Shown here piece after piece: positions 49,244-58,366 of a stretch of 64,000 nt of DNA. Position 1 is the stretch's first letter; each line of letters begins with the position of its first letter. This stretch comes from Carbonactinospora thermoautotrophica (GTDB lineage Bacteria; Actinomycetota; Actinomycetes; Streptomycetales; Carbonactinosporaceae). Below the pieces are notes generated by a model. It searched no databases. It saw only the letters and a list, made by a program, of their open reading frames with translations, and was not told the DNA's origin. Both the position numbers and the translations under genes were made by a program. The stretch is from NCBI RefSeq assembly GCF_001543895.1, contig NZ_JYIJ01000019.1, forward strand, positions 310,001 through 374,000, read 5' to 3'.

Positions 49244-52200
49244 GACTGCACGCCGTACGCACTTCCGTACCCACGCCGAACCGCGAGCGGTGGCAGCCGC
49301 TGAGAGCCGGGCTCGTCGACCTGTTCTACTACGACTACCAGGAGTTCTGGTTCCGCGACGGCCGCCTGATGCTGCGCGGCAACAACGGCACCGGCAAGTC
49401 CAAGGTGCTCGCGCTCACCCTGCCGTTCCTGCTCGACGGGGACATCTCGGCGCACCGGGTGGAGCCGGACGGCGATCCCGGCAAACGCATGGAGTGGAAC
49501 CTCCTGCTCGGCGGCAAGTACGAGGAGCGGCTCGGCTACACCTGGCTGGAGTTCGGCCGGATCACCGAGGACGGCGGGACCGCGTACCTCACGATCGGCT
49601 GCGGCCTCAAGGCCGTCGCCGGACGGGGGATCGCCGACCGCTGGTACTTCGTCACCCCGCTGCGCGTCGGGGTGGACCTGTTCCTCATCGGACCCTCCGG
49701 CACCGCGCTGACGAAGGACCGGCTGACGGATGCGATCGGCACCGAGGGATACGTCACCCAGAAGGTCGAGCTGTACCGGCGCGCCGTCGACGAGCACCTG
49801 TTCCACCTCGGGCCGGAACGCTACGACGCGCTGGTCAACCTGCTGATCCAACTCCGCCAGCCGCAACTGTCGAAGCGGCCCGACCCCGAGCGGCTGTCCC
49901 GAGCGCTGTCGGAGGCGCTGGCGCCGGTTGACCCGGCGGTGATCACCGACATCGCCGCCGCGTTCCACGATCTGGAGCGCCAGCGGGACGAGCTGGCCAG
50001 CCTGCGTGAGACCCGCAACCACGTGGCTCGCTTCCTGGACCGGTACCGGCACTACGCCCGGGTGGCCGCGCGGCGTCAAGCGGAGGAGCTGCGGCTCGCC
50101 CAGTCGGCTTACGAGCGGACCGGCCGCGACCTGTCCGCCGTGCGTGAGGAGATCGACCAGGCGCGGGCCGAGCAGCAGCAGGCCGAGACCCGCCTGGAGG
50201 AGATCGGCGGCGCGCTCGCCGAGCTGACCGCGACCCGCGAGGAGCTGGCCGCACGCCCCGAGCTGAAGAGCCTGGAAGACGCGGAGCGGTACGCGAAGCT
50301 GGCCACCGAAGCGGCGGGCAGCGCAGCGCGGCGCGCCGAGGAAGCGGTCAGGACCCGGGACAGCCGCAAAGCGAAGCGTGACGAGGCCGCGCGGAAGGCC
50401 GAGGCATCGCGGACCAGGGTCACCGAACGGCTCGGCACGGCAGCGGACGCGGCCTCCAGAGCCGGACTGGGGCTTGAGCACGCGGAGCTGGTCGAGCGCC
50501 TGCGCCTGCCGGACGGCCCGGAGGACGGGTTCGCCGACGCGGCTCTCGACGCCGCCCTTCAGGCCGCCGAGCACGCCGCCGGCCGGCGGGAACGAGCGGC
50601 CAAGCACGTGCTCGAGCTGGCTGAGGCGGCGGCGGAGGCCGACGAGGCGGTCACCCACGCCCGGCGGCTGCTGGGGGAACGCGAGGCCGACCGTGACGCG
50701 GCGGCCGGTCGCAAGCTGGAGGCGGAGGAGCGGGTCGGCGCGGAGGCGGCGCGACTCGTCGCCGCGTGGCGCGAGTACCTGGCCGGGGTGACCGAGCTGC
50801 GTCCCCCGCCGCCTGATGATCTCCTCCCTGAGCTGGCGGCCTGGGCGGAAACCCTGGACGGGGAGAACCCGGCGCAGGCGGCCATGCGGTCGGCGGCGTC
50901 GGCGAGCCACGTGTCCCTCGCCGCGGCCCGTGCCCGTGCCGAAGCGAAGCTGCGAGCATGCCGGGACGACCTGCGGGATCTGCGCGCGGAGCGGGAGCGG
51001 CTGCGCTCCGGCGAGCACGCCGTACCGCCCGCCCCGCACACTCGCGCCGAAGGGGTACGGGACGGACGGCCCGGCGCGCCGCTGTGGCAGGTGACCGACT
51101 TCGCCGACGGTTTGTCCGCGGTCGAGCGCGCCGGCCTGGAAGCGGCGTTGGAGGCTTCCGGGCTGCTGGACGCCTGGGTGACGCCGGACGGCCGGTTGCT
51201 CGACCCCGGCACGTACGACGTGGTCGTCACCGCGACCCGGCCGGTGGCCGCCAACCTGGGCGCCGTGCTGCGTCCGGCGATCGACGCCGACGATCCGCAG
51301 GCGGGCGCTCTGCGACCGGAGGCCGTGGCCGCCGTGCTCGCCGGGATCGGTCTCGGCGAGGCTGGCGCGGGCACCTGGGTGGACGTGGGCGGCCGCTGGC
51401 AGGTGGGGCCGCTGCGCGGGGAGTGGGCCAAGCCGGACGCCGAGTACATCGGGCACGGGGCGCGTGAGGAAGCCAGGCGCCGCCGGCTCGCCCTGCTCGA
51501 GCAGCGGATCAGCGAGGCCGAGGCCGCTGTCCGGGCCGCCGAGGCCGAGCTCGCGGCGGTCGAGCAGCGGCAGCGGGTACTCGCGGACGAACTGGAGCGG
51601 CAGCCCGGCGAGCAGGCGTTGCGCGACGCGCACGGCGCGGCCGTGGCCGCGGCTCGTGAGCTGGAGCGCGCCGCGGGCCGTGTCCAGCGTCAGGAGGAGA
51701 AGGTGAAGGAGGCCGAGCAGGCGGCTCGGAAGGCCAGGCGAGACCTGGACGAGGCCGCCTCCGACCTGCGCCTGCCCACGGCGCGATCGGCGCTGGCAGA
51801 GGTACGCGGCGCCGTCGTCGCCTACCGCGCGGAGGTGCTCGCCCTGATCTCCGAGGTCCGCCAGCACGCCGGCCAGGTGGCGCACCTCGCCACCTGGGAG
51901 GCGGAGTACCTGGTGGCTGAGGAGGCGGTCCGGACCGCCGAGGAGCAGGCGCGCGAGGCGAAGGTCACGGCGCGCGAGGCGGAGGGCCGTCTCGCGACGC
52001 TGCAAGGCGCCATCGGCGCGACCGTGGAGGAGCTGAGGAACCGGCTCGCCGCGACCAAGCAGCGCATCGAGGAGCTGAACAGGGAGTCGAAGCGCCTGAG
52101 GAAGCGGAACGATGAGCTGATTCACAAGCTCGGCCAAGCCGAGGGGCGCAAACAGGAGCTGGACGGCAAACTCGGCGAGGCCAGGCGACACCGCGACCGG

Positions 52201-53358
52201 GCGGCGGCCGGCTTCCACCGTTTCGCGACGACGGGCCTGCTCGCCGTGGCCGTGCCCGAACTCGACGTCCCCTCGACCCCGTGGTCGCCGGACCCTGCCG
52301 TACGGCTGGCGCGCCGCGTCGAGCAGGCGCTCGGCGGCGTCGAGCACGGTGACGGGGCGTGGAAGCGCGTGCAGGACGAGATCACCCGACGGTTCCAGGA
52401 GCTGGCCGAGACGCTCAGCCGGCACGGCCACCACGCCGCGGCGGGCATGGAGGAGGACTGTTTCGTCGTCACGGTCACGTTCCAGGGGCGGGAGCGCGCC
52501 GTCGACGAGCTGGCCGGGCTGCTCGACGCCGAGGTCGAGTACCGGCAGCGGATGCTCACCGCCAAGGAGCGTGAGCTGCTCGAAGAGCACCTGGTCAACG
52601 ATGTGGCGAGCCACCTGCAGGAGCTGATCAGCGAGGCCGAGGCGCAGGTCGCGGAGATGAACGCGGAGCTGGCCGAGCGCCCGACCAGCACCGGGATGCG
52701 GCTGCGCCTGCGGTGGGAGCCGCGTCCCGACGGGCCGGCCGGGCTCCCCGAGGCCCGCAGGCGGCTGCTCCGCCAGGAGGCCGAGCTGTGGTCGGCGGAG
52801 GACCGGGCAGCTGTCAGCGAATTCCTGCAGCGCCGGATCGAGGAGGAGCGCGCCCGTGACGAGCGCGGCACCTGGCAGGACCACCTCGCCCGCGCCCTGG
52901 ACTACCGGTCCTGGCACCGCTTCACGATCGAGCGCTGGCAGGACGGCCGCTGGCGTCCGGCCACCGGTCCCGCCTCCGGCGGCGAGCGGGTGCTCACGGT
53001 CACGCTGCCGCTGTTCGCCGCCGCCTCGGCGCACTACCGGTCGGCCCACCTCCACGCGCCGCGGCTCGTCATGCTCGACGAAGCCTTCGCCGGCGTCGAC
53101 GACGACGCCCGGGCCAAGTGCCTGGGACTGCTGGTCACCTTCGACCTCGACGTGGTGATGACCAGCGAGCGGGAGTGGGGCTTCTACGCCACCGTGCCGG
53201 GCATCGCCACCCACCAGCTCGTCCGCCGCGACGGCATCGACGCCGTCCACGTCACCGTTTGGGAATGGGACGGCCGGCTCCCGCAGCAGGTCGAACGGGA
53301 CTTCGCACCCCGGGTCGAGGAGGAAGACCAGGACCGGGGGGCTGACGCGCTGTGGTGA
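49240..53358 (+). CDS. jetC: Wadjet type III JetC (TIGR02680), SMC-like ATPase
   Basis: A 1372-residue SMC/MukB-like motor. Walker A is G47NNGTGKS54, in RGNNGTGKSKVLAL near the N-terminus. Two long Ala/Glu/Arg-rich coiled-coil arms (about 260-560 and 750-1000) flank a hinge-like region around 590-720. Near the C-terminus come the ABC signature S1246GGE, in ASGGERVLTV, and Walker B RLVMLDEAFAGVD (D1280, E1281). The order matches a TIGR02680 SMC. With JetA and JetB it should form a loop-extruding complex that recognises plasmids. A 1430-codon frame on the opposite strand is only its shadow. Confidence 0.93.
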   Translation: MRLHAVRTSVPTPNRERWQPLRAGLVDLFYYDYQEFWFRDGRLMLRGNNGTGKSKVLALTLPFLLDGDISAHRVEPDGDPGKRMEWNLLLGGKYEERLGYTWLEFGRITEDGGTAYLTIGCGLKAVAGRGIADRWYFVTPLRVGVDLFLIGPSGTALTKDRLTDAIGTEGYVTQKVELYRRAVDEHLFHLGPERYDALVNLLIQLRQPQLSKRPDPERLSRALSEALAPVDPAVITDIAAAFHDLERQRDELASLRETRNHVARFLDRYRHYARVAARRQAEELRLAQSAYERTGRDLSAVREEIDQARAEQQQAETRLEEIGGALAELTATREELAARPELKSLEDAERYAKLATEAAGSAARRAEEAVRTRDSRKAKRDEAARKAEASRTRVTERLGTAADAASRAGLGLEHAELVERLRLPDGPEDGFADAALDAALQAAEHAAGRRERAAKHVLELAEAAAEADEAVTHARRLLGEREADRDAAAGRKLEAEERVGAEAARLVAAWREYLAGVTELRPPPPDDLLPELAAWAETLDGENPAQAAMRSAASASHVSLAAARARAEAKLRACRDDLRDLRAERERLRSGEHAVPPAPHTRAEGVRDGRPGAPLWQVTDFADGLSAVERAGLEAALEASGLLDAWVTPDGRLLDPGTYDVVVTATRPVAANLGAVLRPAIDADDPQAGALRPEAVAAVLAGIGLGEAGAGTWVDVGGRWQVGPLRGEWAKPDAEYIGHGAREEARRRRLALLEQRISEAEAAVRAAEAELAAVEQRQRVLADELERQPGEQALRDAHGAAVAAARELERAAGRVQRQEEKVKEAEQAARKARRDLDEAASDLRLPTARSALAEVRGAVVAYRAEVLALISEVRQHAGQVAHLATWEAEYLVAEEAVRTAEEQAREAKVTAREAEGRLATLQGAIGATVEELRNRLAATKQRIEELNRESKRLRKRNDELIHKLGQAEGRKQELDGKLGEARRHRDRAAAGFHRFATTGLLAVAVPELDVPSTPWSPDPAVRLARRVEQALGGVEHGDGAWKRVQDEITRRFQELAETLSRHGHHAAAGMEEDCFVVTVTFQGRERAVDELAGLLDAEVEYRQRMLTAKERELLEEHLVNDVASHLQELISEAEAQVAEMNAELAERPTSTGMRLRLRWEPRPDGPAGLPEARRRLLRQEAELWSAEDRAAVSEFLQRRIEEERARDERGTWQDHLARALDYRSWHRFTIERWQDGRWRPATGPASGGERVLTVTLPLFAAASAHYRSAHLHAPRLVMLDEAFAGVDDDARAKCLGLLVTFDLDVVMTSEREWGFYATVPGIATHQLVRRDGIDAVHVTVWEWDGRLPQQVERDFAPRVEEEDQDRGADALW

Positions 53359-54596
53359 GCACCCCTGACCTGGACCGGCTCCGCCGGGTCCTCGGCGGGG
53401 AGGACCTGCGTTGGCTCGTGGACCGGATGTGGTCCAGGCTGGCGCGCGACCTGCCCCTCGACGGGGACGTGACGTTGCGCGCCGCCACCCCCGCACAGCG
53501 GCAGGCGGTGGCCCGGTTGCTCGGGCGAGCGCCCGGGCGAGGGACCTCTCTCACGGTCCCCCTGCCCGCCGTGGCGGAGACCCTGCGCCGGGCTGGCATC
53601 GCCCCCGACCTGCGAACCGCCGTGGAAGCGCTGCGCGGCCCGGTCGTGAACCGGGTCGCCGAGCGGGAGGCAGCCGAACGCGCCTGGGCAGCGGCGATCG
53701 AGCCCGCCGAGGCGGCGGCCCGGCTCCGACCCGCGTTGCGGTCCTGGGCCGACTGGCTGCGGCAGACGGGGATCGTGCGGCGGCTGGCCGGCGCGGACGC
53801 CGCACGGGGCCGGGCGCTGGTCGAGAACGCCGTGGCCGTCCTGGATCGGCTGCCGGCCTCCGGGGTTCCGCTGTCCGTACTGGCCGCGACCGCTACCGGC
53901 GACGGGCACGCCCTGGACCACGGCCGCCCACTGGCGACCCTGGTCCTTCGCGCCGCGGCCGCCCTCGGCGGCATGCCGCCCGGAGGGGACGCCGAGTGGC
54001 GGCGCGCCGTGTGGGCCTCGGTCGGCGTGCTGCACGGGGAGTTGACCAATCCGGTGCTCGTCCTCAACGTGCCCGGCGACGCGAAGACCGCCACCGGCCG
54101 CGCGCTGGCCGTCTGGGCGGAGGCCGGGCAGCCGGTCCACCTCACCGCCCGCCAGTTGCTCCGGGACGCGCCCGAACCCCCGGTCGCGGGCCGGCGGGTG
54201 TTCGTGTGCGAGAACACCTCCGTCGTCGCGGCCGCCGCCGACCGGCTGGGGGCCGCGGCCGCCCCGCTCGTCTGCGTGGAGAGCCACCCCGGCGCCGCGG
54301 CGACCCTGCTGCTGCGCATCCTGCTCGCGCGCGGGGCCACCCTGCACTACCACGGGGATTTCGACTGGGCCGGGTTGGTGATCGCCAACGGGGTGCTGGC
54401 CCGGTTCGCCGCCCGCCCGTGGCGGATGTCGGCCGGCGACTACCTCGCCGCCGCAGCCCCCGGCGGGCGCCCCCTGCGCGGCGACCCCGTGGTCGCGAGC
54501 TGGGACCCCGCGCTGCACGAGGCCATGCAGGCCCGGGGGGTGGCGGTCGAGGAGGAGGTCGTCCTCGACGACCTGTTACGCGATCTTGCTTCGTAG
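53355..54596 (+). CDS. jetD: Wadjet type III JetD (TIGR02679/DUF2399), Toprim nuclease
   Basis: A 413-residue nuclease subunit. The C-terminal half is a topoisomerase VI-like Toprim domain (DUF2399): E286 in VFVCENTSVV, and D335-F-D337 in HYHGDFDWAGLVIANGVL, the expected Glu and DxD metal ligands. The N-terminal DUF3323-like half has RRVLGGEDLRWLVDRMWSRL. Known JetD proteins cut plasmid DNA after SMC-driven extrusion. A GTG at 53355 overlaps the jetC stop (GTGA); another GTG sits one codon earlier. All catalytic residues are intact, so the cassette looks functional. Confidence 0.88.
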   Translation: MSTPDLDRLRRVLGGEDLRWLVDRMWSRLARDLPLDGDVTLRAATPAQRQAVARLLGRAPGRGTSLTVPLPAVAETLRRAGIAPDLRTAVEALRGPVVNRVAEREAAERAWAAAIEPAEAAARLRPALRSWADWLRQTGIVRRLAGADAARGRALVENAVAVLDRLPASGVPLSVLAATATGDGHALDHGRPLATLVLRAAAALGGMPPGGDAEWRRAVWASVGVLHGELTNPVLVLNVPGDAKTATGRALAVWAEAGQPVHLTARQLLRDAPEPPVAGRRVFVCENTSVVAAAADRLGAAAAPLVCVESHPGAAATLLLRILLARGATLHYHGDFDWAGLVIANGVLARFAARPWRMSAGDYLAAAAPGGRPLRGDPVVASWDPALHEAMQARGVAVEEEVVLDDLLRDLAS

Positions 54597-54680
54597 CGGC
54601 TCGCCACGGTGACCCGCGCCGAGATATTCGCCACCCGTCCGGTGAGGTTCCCCCGATCCGGTGGTACCCCGGAAACCGGA

Positions 54681-54728
54681 CGTCGAGTGTGCGTGTCGTC
54701 ACACGTGTGACGACACGCACACTCGACG
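54681..54728. repeat. Dispersed palindrome copy 3
   Basis: A perfect 48-base palindrome: 23-nt arms at 54681-54703 and 54706-54728 with central CG. Arm sequence is identical to copy 1, but three bases are missing from the loop. It lies between convergent jetD (+) and the VWA gene (-). Confidence 0.92.
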
Positions 54729-54784
54729 TGACCGGGACCGGCGCGCCTGCCCGCCGCGCCGACCGGCCGGCGCGGGACCCGGCT

Positions 54785-56740
54785 TCACCGCCGGGCCCGG
54801 CGGCCCTTGCGGGCGCGCAGGTAGTCGCTCACCACGTACGCGCCGAGCGTGTCGGGCCGGGGGGACAGCACCCGGCCCCCGTTGCGCCGGGCGATCGTGT
54901 CGACGAACCGGGCGAGCCGCGGGTCGTCGCCCAGCATGAACACGTTGATCGTGGCGCCGAACGCGGTGAGCGCGTCCACCTCCCGCAGGGTCGCGTGCAC
55001 CGTCTCGGGCACCGCCGGCCAGTAGAACCACGCCGTGCCGTCGGGCAGCAGGTGGGCGGTGGGCTCGCCGTCGGTGACCACCAGGACGACGGGTTCGGCG
55101 TTCGGGTGGCGGCGCAGGTGGCGGCCGGCGAGCATGAGGGCGTGCTGCAGGTTCGTGCCCTGCACCAGGTCGCAGTCGAGCGTCGCCAGCTCGGTGGCGG
55201 TGAGCGGGCGGGCGTACCGGTTGAACCCGATGATCTCCACCGCGTCCTGCGGGAACCGGGTCGTGGCGAGCGCGTGCAGGGCGAGCGCCGTCTGTTTCAT
55301 CGCCCGCCAGCAGTCGTTCTCCACCATCGAGAACGACAGGTCCACGCACAGCGCCACCGCCGCCGAAGCGCGCCGCTCGGTCTCCACGACCTCGAAGTCC
55401 TCGACGCTGAGCGTCACCGGGCCTCCGGTGGGGCCCTGGCGGCGTACCGCGTTGCTGACCGTGCGCACCACGTCGATGGGCTGCTCGTCGCCGAACCGGA
55501 AGGCGCGGCTGGTGCCGGTGATCTCGCCCGCCGCGCCGGCGTCGGCGATGTCGTGCTCGCCGCGCCAGCGGGAGCGCAGGTCGGCGAACACCCGCCGCAG
55601 CGCGGTCTGCGCCAGCCGGCGGATCGCCTTGGGGGACAGCTCCAGGGCGTCGCCGCGCTGGGTGAGGTAACCCTGCCGCCGCAGCTCGCGTTCGATGTCG
55701 CGCAGCCGCTGCAGGTCGACCGTGGCGTCCGGGCCCAGCGTGCGGTTGAGCAGCTCGGGGTCGACGTCGTCCAGGGACGCGCCGGGATACCGCTGGGAGA
55801 GGGTCGCGTTCAGCTCCTCCAGGTCGGCCAGCTCCTGCAGCGCGCTCGTGGCGTCGCCGAGGCCGAGCGGGGTGTCACCGCGCAGGCGCTCGCTGCCGGA
55901 CCAGTCAAGGTCGGGCCGGCGCGCCTGCAGCGCCTGGGTCAGCGCGGCCAGCTCGGCCTGCAGGCCCAGGTCCGCCAGGGCCTGGGCGGCCAGCGCCTCC
56001 AGCTCGGCGCGCTGCTCGGGGGTGAGCGAGTTCATCAGCCGCTGGGCCGCCGCCGCGCGCCGGGCCAGGGAGTCGACCAGCTCCTCCAACGTGCGCGGCC
56101 GGTCGGGGAAGAACTCCCCATGCCGGCGCATGAACTCCGCGAACCGTTCGCCGGTGTCCTCGCCGCGGGCGTCGGCCGCCAGCAGGGCGTTGAGGTCGCG
56201 CAGCATCTCGCGCAGCCGCTCGATGTCGGCCGGGGTGGCGCCCTCGAGCGCCTGTTTCATGCCGCGGAACCGCTGGTCGAGCACCTCGCGCCGGAGCAGG
56301 TCGCGGATCTCCTGGTACGCCGCCCGGGCCGCGGGCGACCGCCAGTCGTACTCGGCGAGCTGGCGGACGGCCCGGGCGGTGTCGGCCGGCAGCGCGTCCA
56401 GTTCGGCCTCGCGCAGCCGGGCGTCGTCGCCAGGGTCGGCGAACAGCTCCCGCCGCTCCTCCGCCAGCGCCTGGTCCAGCAGCCGCCGCACCTGCTCCAG
56501 GGTGCCGTCCAGGCGGCCGCTGCGCCGCACCTCGCGCTGGCGCTCGCGGATGCGGCGGCGCAGCTCGTTCAGCCCGGCCATGCCCTGCGGGCCGCGCTGC
56601 AGCAGCTCCTGCAGCGCCTGGCGCGGGCTCGTCCCGTCGAGTACCGCGTCGCCGATCTCGTCCAGGGCGGCGGCGACGTCGTACGGCGGCTCCAGCGGAT
56701 CCGGCCCGCCGCGCCAGGGGCCGTACCGGAAGGTGCTCAT
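54785..56740 (-). CDS. VWA-domain protein
   Basis: A 651-residue soluble protein. The N-terminal ~400 residues are helical and charged (many ELRRRIRERQREVRR and LADLGLQAELAALTQAL repeats). The C-terminal ~230 residues form a von Willebrand factor A domain with the MIDAS motif DLSFSM in ALCVDLSFSMVENDCWR, a GTNLQHAL threonine and VLVVTDGEPTAH. It partners the AAA-ATPase encoded just upstream, with an ATGA overlap. The pair resembles MoxR/CbbQ-VWA or magnesium chelatase I/D modules that remodel or insert metal into a target protein. Target unknown. Confidence 0.85.
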   Translation of the reverse strand: MSTFRYGPWRGGPDPLEPPYDVAAALDEIGDAVLDGTSPRQALQELLQRGPQGMAGLNELRRRIRERQREVRRSGRLDGTLEQVRRLLDQALAEERRELFADPGDDARLREAELDALPADTARAVRQLAEYDWRSPAARAAYQEIRDLLRREVLDQRFRGMKQALEGATPADIERLREMLRDLNALLAADARGEDTGERFAEFMRRHGEFFPDRPRTLEELVDSLARRAAAAQRLMNSLTPEQRAELEALAAQALADLGLQAELAALTQALQARRPDLDWSGSERLRGDTPLGLGDATSALQELADLEELNATLSQRYPGASLDDVDPELLNRTLGPDATVDLQRLRDIERELRRQGYLTQRGDALELSPKAIRRLAQTALRRVFADLRSRWRGEHDIADAGAAGEITGTSRAFRFGDEQPIDVVRTVSNAVRRQGPTGGPVTLSVEDFEVVETERRASAAVALCVDLSFSMVENDCWRAMKQTALALHALATTRFPQDAVEIIGFNRYARPLTATELATLDCDLVQGTNLQHALMLAGRHLRRHPNAEPVVLVVTDGEPTAHLLPDGTAWFYWPAVPETVHATLREVDALTAFGATINVFMLGDDPRLARFVDTIARRNGGRVLSPRPDTLGAYVVSDYLRARKGRRARR

Positions 56741-58134
56741 CGCCCGTACACCGTCTGGCCGTCCAGCTCTTCCTTGCCCAGCCGCTTGTTCAGGTACAGG
56801 CCTTCCATGGCGAACTCGACCGCGGCCGCGGCCAGGCCCGGCGACTCCTCGCGTACCCCGACCCGCTGCAGGAGCTGCGCGAGCCCGCTCACCGGCCCGA
56901 GCTGGGCCAGCACCTCCTGCGCGGGCATCAGCTCCCCGGTCATCACCATCCGCCCGTCCTCGAACCGGGCCAGCAGCCCCGACAGGTCCAGGCCGCCCAG
57001 CCGCGCGCGGAAGGTGTCCGCCGTCGCGCGCCGCAGCAGGTGGGTGAGGATCTCCTGCTCCCGCCCCTCCTCGCTGGGCTCGAACTCGACCTTGCCGCGC
57101 AGCGTCTGGGTGATCGAAGGCAGGTCGCTGACCCTCGCCACCGGCGGGTCCTCCCCGGTGATCGCCGCGCGGCGCAGGGCGGACGCCGCGACGGTCTCGG
57201 CCGCCGCGATCGCGAACCGCGCCGACACACCGGACCGGGCGTTCACCGCGGGTGACTCGCGCACCAGCCGGGTGAACCGCGCGATCACCTCCAGCAGGTG
57301 GTCCGGCACGGTGGCCCGCAGCACGGCTTCCTGCGACAGCAGGGACAGCTCGTGGGTGAGGTCGAGGGGGTAGTGGGTGCGCACCTCGGCGCCGAACCGG
57401 TCCTTGAGCGGGGTGATGATCCGGCCGCGGTTGGTGTAGTCCTCGGGGTTGGCGCTCGCGACCAGCAGCACGTCCAGCGGGAGCCGCAGCAGGTACCCGC
57501 GCACCTGGATGTCCCGCTCCTCCAGCACGTTCAGCAGCGACACCTGGATCCGCTCGGCCAGGTCGGGCAGCTCGTTGATGGCGACGATGCCGCGGTTGGC
57601 GCGCGGCACCAGGCCGTAGTGGATGGTCTCCGGGTCGCCCAGCGTCCGCCCCTGCGCCACCTTGATCGGGTCCACGTCGCCGACCAGGTCGCCGACCGAC
57701 GTGTCCGGGGTGGCCAGCTTCTCCGCGTACCGCTCCGACCGGTGCTTCCAGGCGACCGGCAGCTCCTCGCCCAGCTCGGCGGCCAACCGGCGGCAGCGGG
57801 CGCACACGGGCGCGTACGGGTGATCGTTGATCTCGCACCCGGCGACCACCGGGGTCCACTCGTCCAGCAGCTCGACGAGGGAGCGCATCAGCCGGGTCTT
57901 GCCCTGGCCGCGCTCGCCCAGCAGCACGATGTCGTGCCCGGCCAGCAGCGCCCGCTCCACCTGCGGCAGCACCGTCTCGTCGAATCCGACCATGCCGGGG
58001 AAGCGGTCCCGGCCCTGGGCGAGCCGGTCCAGCAGGTTCGCCCGGATCTCGTCCTTCACCGTCCGGTGGACGTGGCCGGTTGCCCGCAGCGCCCCGACAG
58101 TCCCTACGCTCGTGTTCGGGTTGTCTGACCGCAC
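56737..58134 (-). CDS. AAA-ATPase (magnesium chelatase ChlI/MoxR-like)
   Basis: A 465-residue AAA+ protein. VHRTVKDEIRANLLDRLAQGRDRFPGMVGFDETVLPQVERALLAGHDIVLLGERGQGKTRLMRSL includes Walker A GERGQGKT. ANRGIVAINELPDLAERIQVSLLNVLEERDIQVRGY is the Walker B/sensor region, and LLVASANPEDYTNRGRIITPLKDRFGAEVRTHYP is the sensor 1/arginine-finger part. A Cys-x2-Cys (CARCRR) with nearby His and Cys may bind metal. The GTG at 58134 is the only plausible start and has poor spacing to its GGGGA. Operates with the downstream VWA protein. Confidence 0.87.
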   Translation of the reverse strand: MRSDNPNTSVGTVGALRATGHVHRTVKDEIRANLLDRLAQGRDRFPGMVGFDETVLPQVERALLAGHDIVLLGERGQGKTRLMRSLVELLDEWTPVVAGCEINDHPYAPVCARCRRLAAELGEELPVAWKHRSERYAEKLATPDTSVGDLVGDVDPIKVAQGRTLGDPETIHYGLVPRANRGIVAINELPDLAERIQVSLLNVLEERDIQVRGYLLRLPLDVLLVASANPEDYTNRGRIITPLKDRFGAEVRTHYPLDLTHELSLLSQEAVLRATVPDHLLEVIARFTRLVRESPAVNARSGVSARFAIAAAETVAASALRRAAITGEDPPVARVSDLPSITQTLRGKVEFEPSEEGREQEILTHLLRRATADTFRARLGGLDLSGLLARFEDGRMVMTGELMPAQEVLAQLGPVSGLAQLLQRVGVREESPGLAAAAVEFAMEGLYLNKRLGKEELDGQTVYGR

Positions 58135-58366
58135 TCCCCGACCGTACGTCGCGAACGGCGTCCGTCGCGACCCGTTTCAGCGTTGAGCGATCGGGCCTGG
58201 CCAGAACCGCGGGCAACCGCTACAGTCCGCTGGGCGCGGCGCGGCCGTCGGCTCACCCCGACCCCTGGGATCGGGCGCCGCGTCCCCCGGGCGGCTTGAC
58301 TGAAGGCCTTTCCCGGCGGGAAGACTCCCCACGCTCGCCAGGCATCCGGTCGAGGAAGGAACAGCC

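Noticed and set aside
49204-53496. 1430-codon open frame on the minus strand
   Set aside because: It is the antisense shadow of jetC; composition is low-complexity Arg/Gly/Val/Leu and no domain is visible, while jetC has all SMC motifs.
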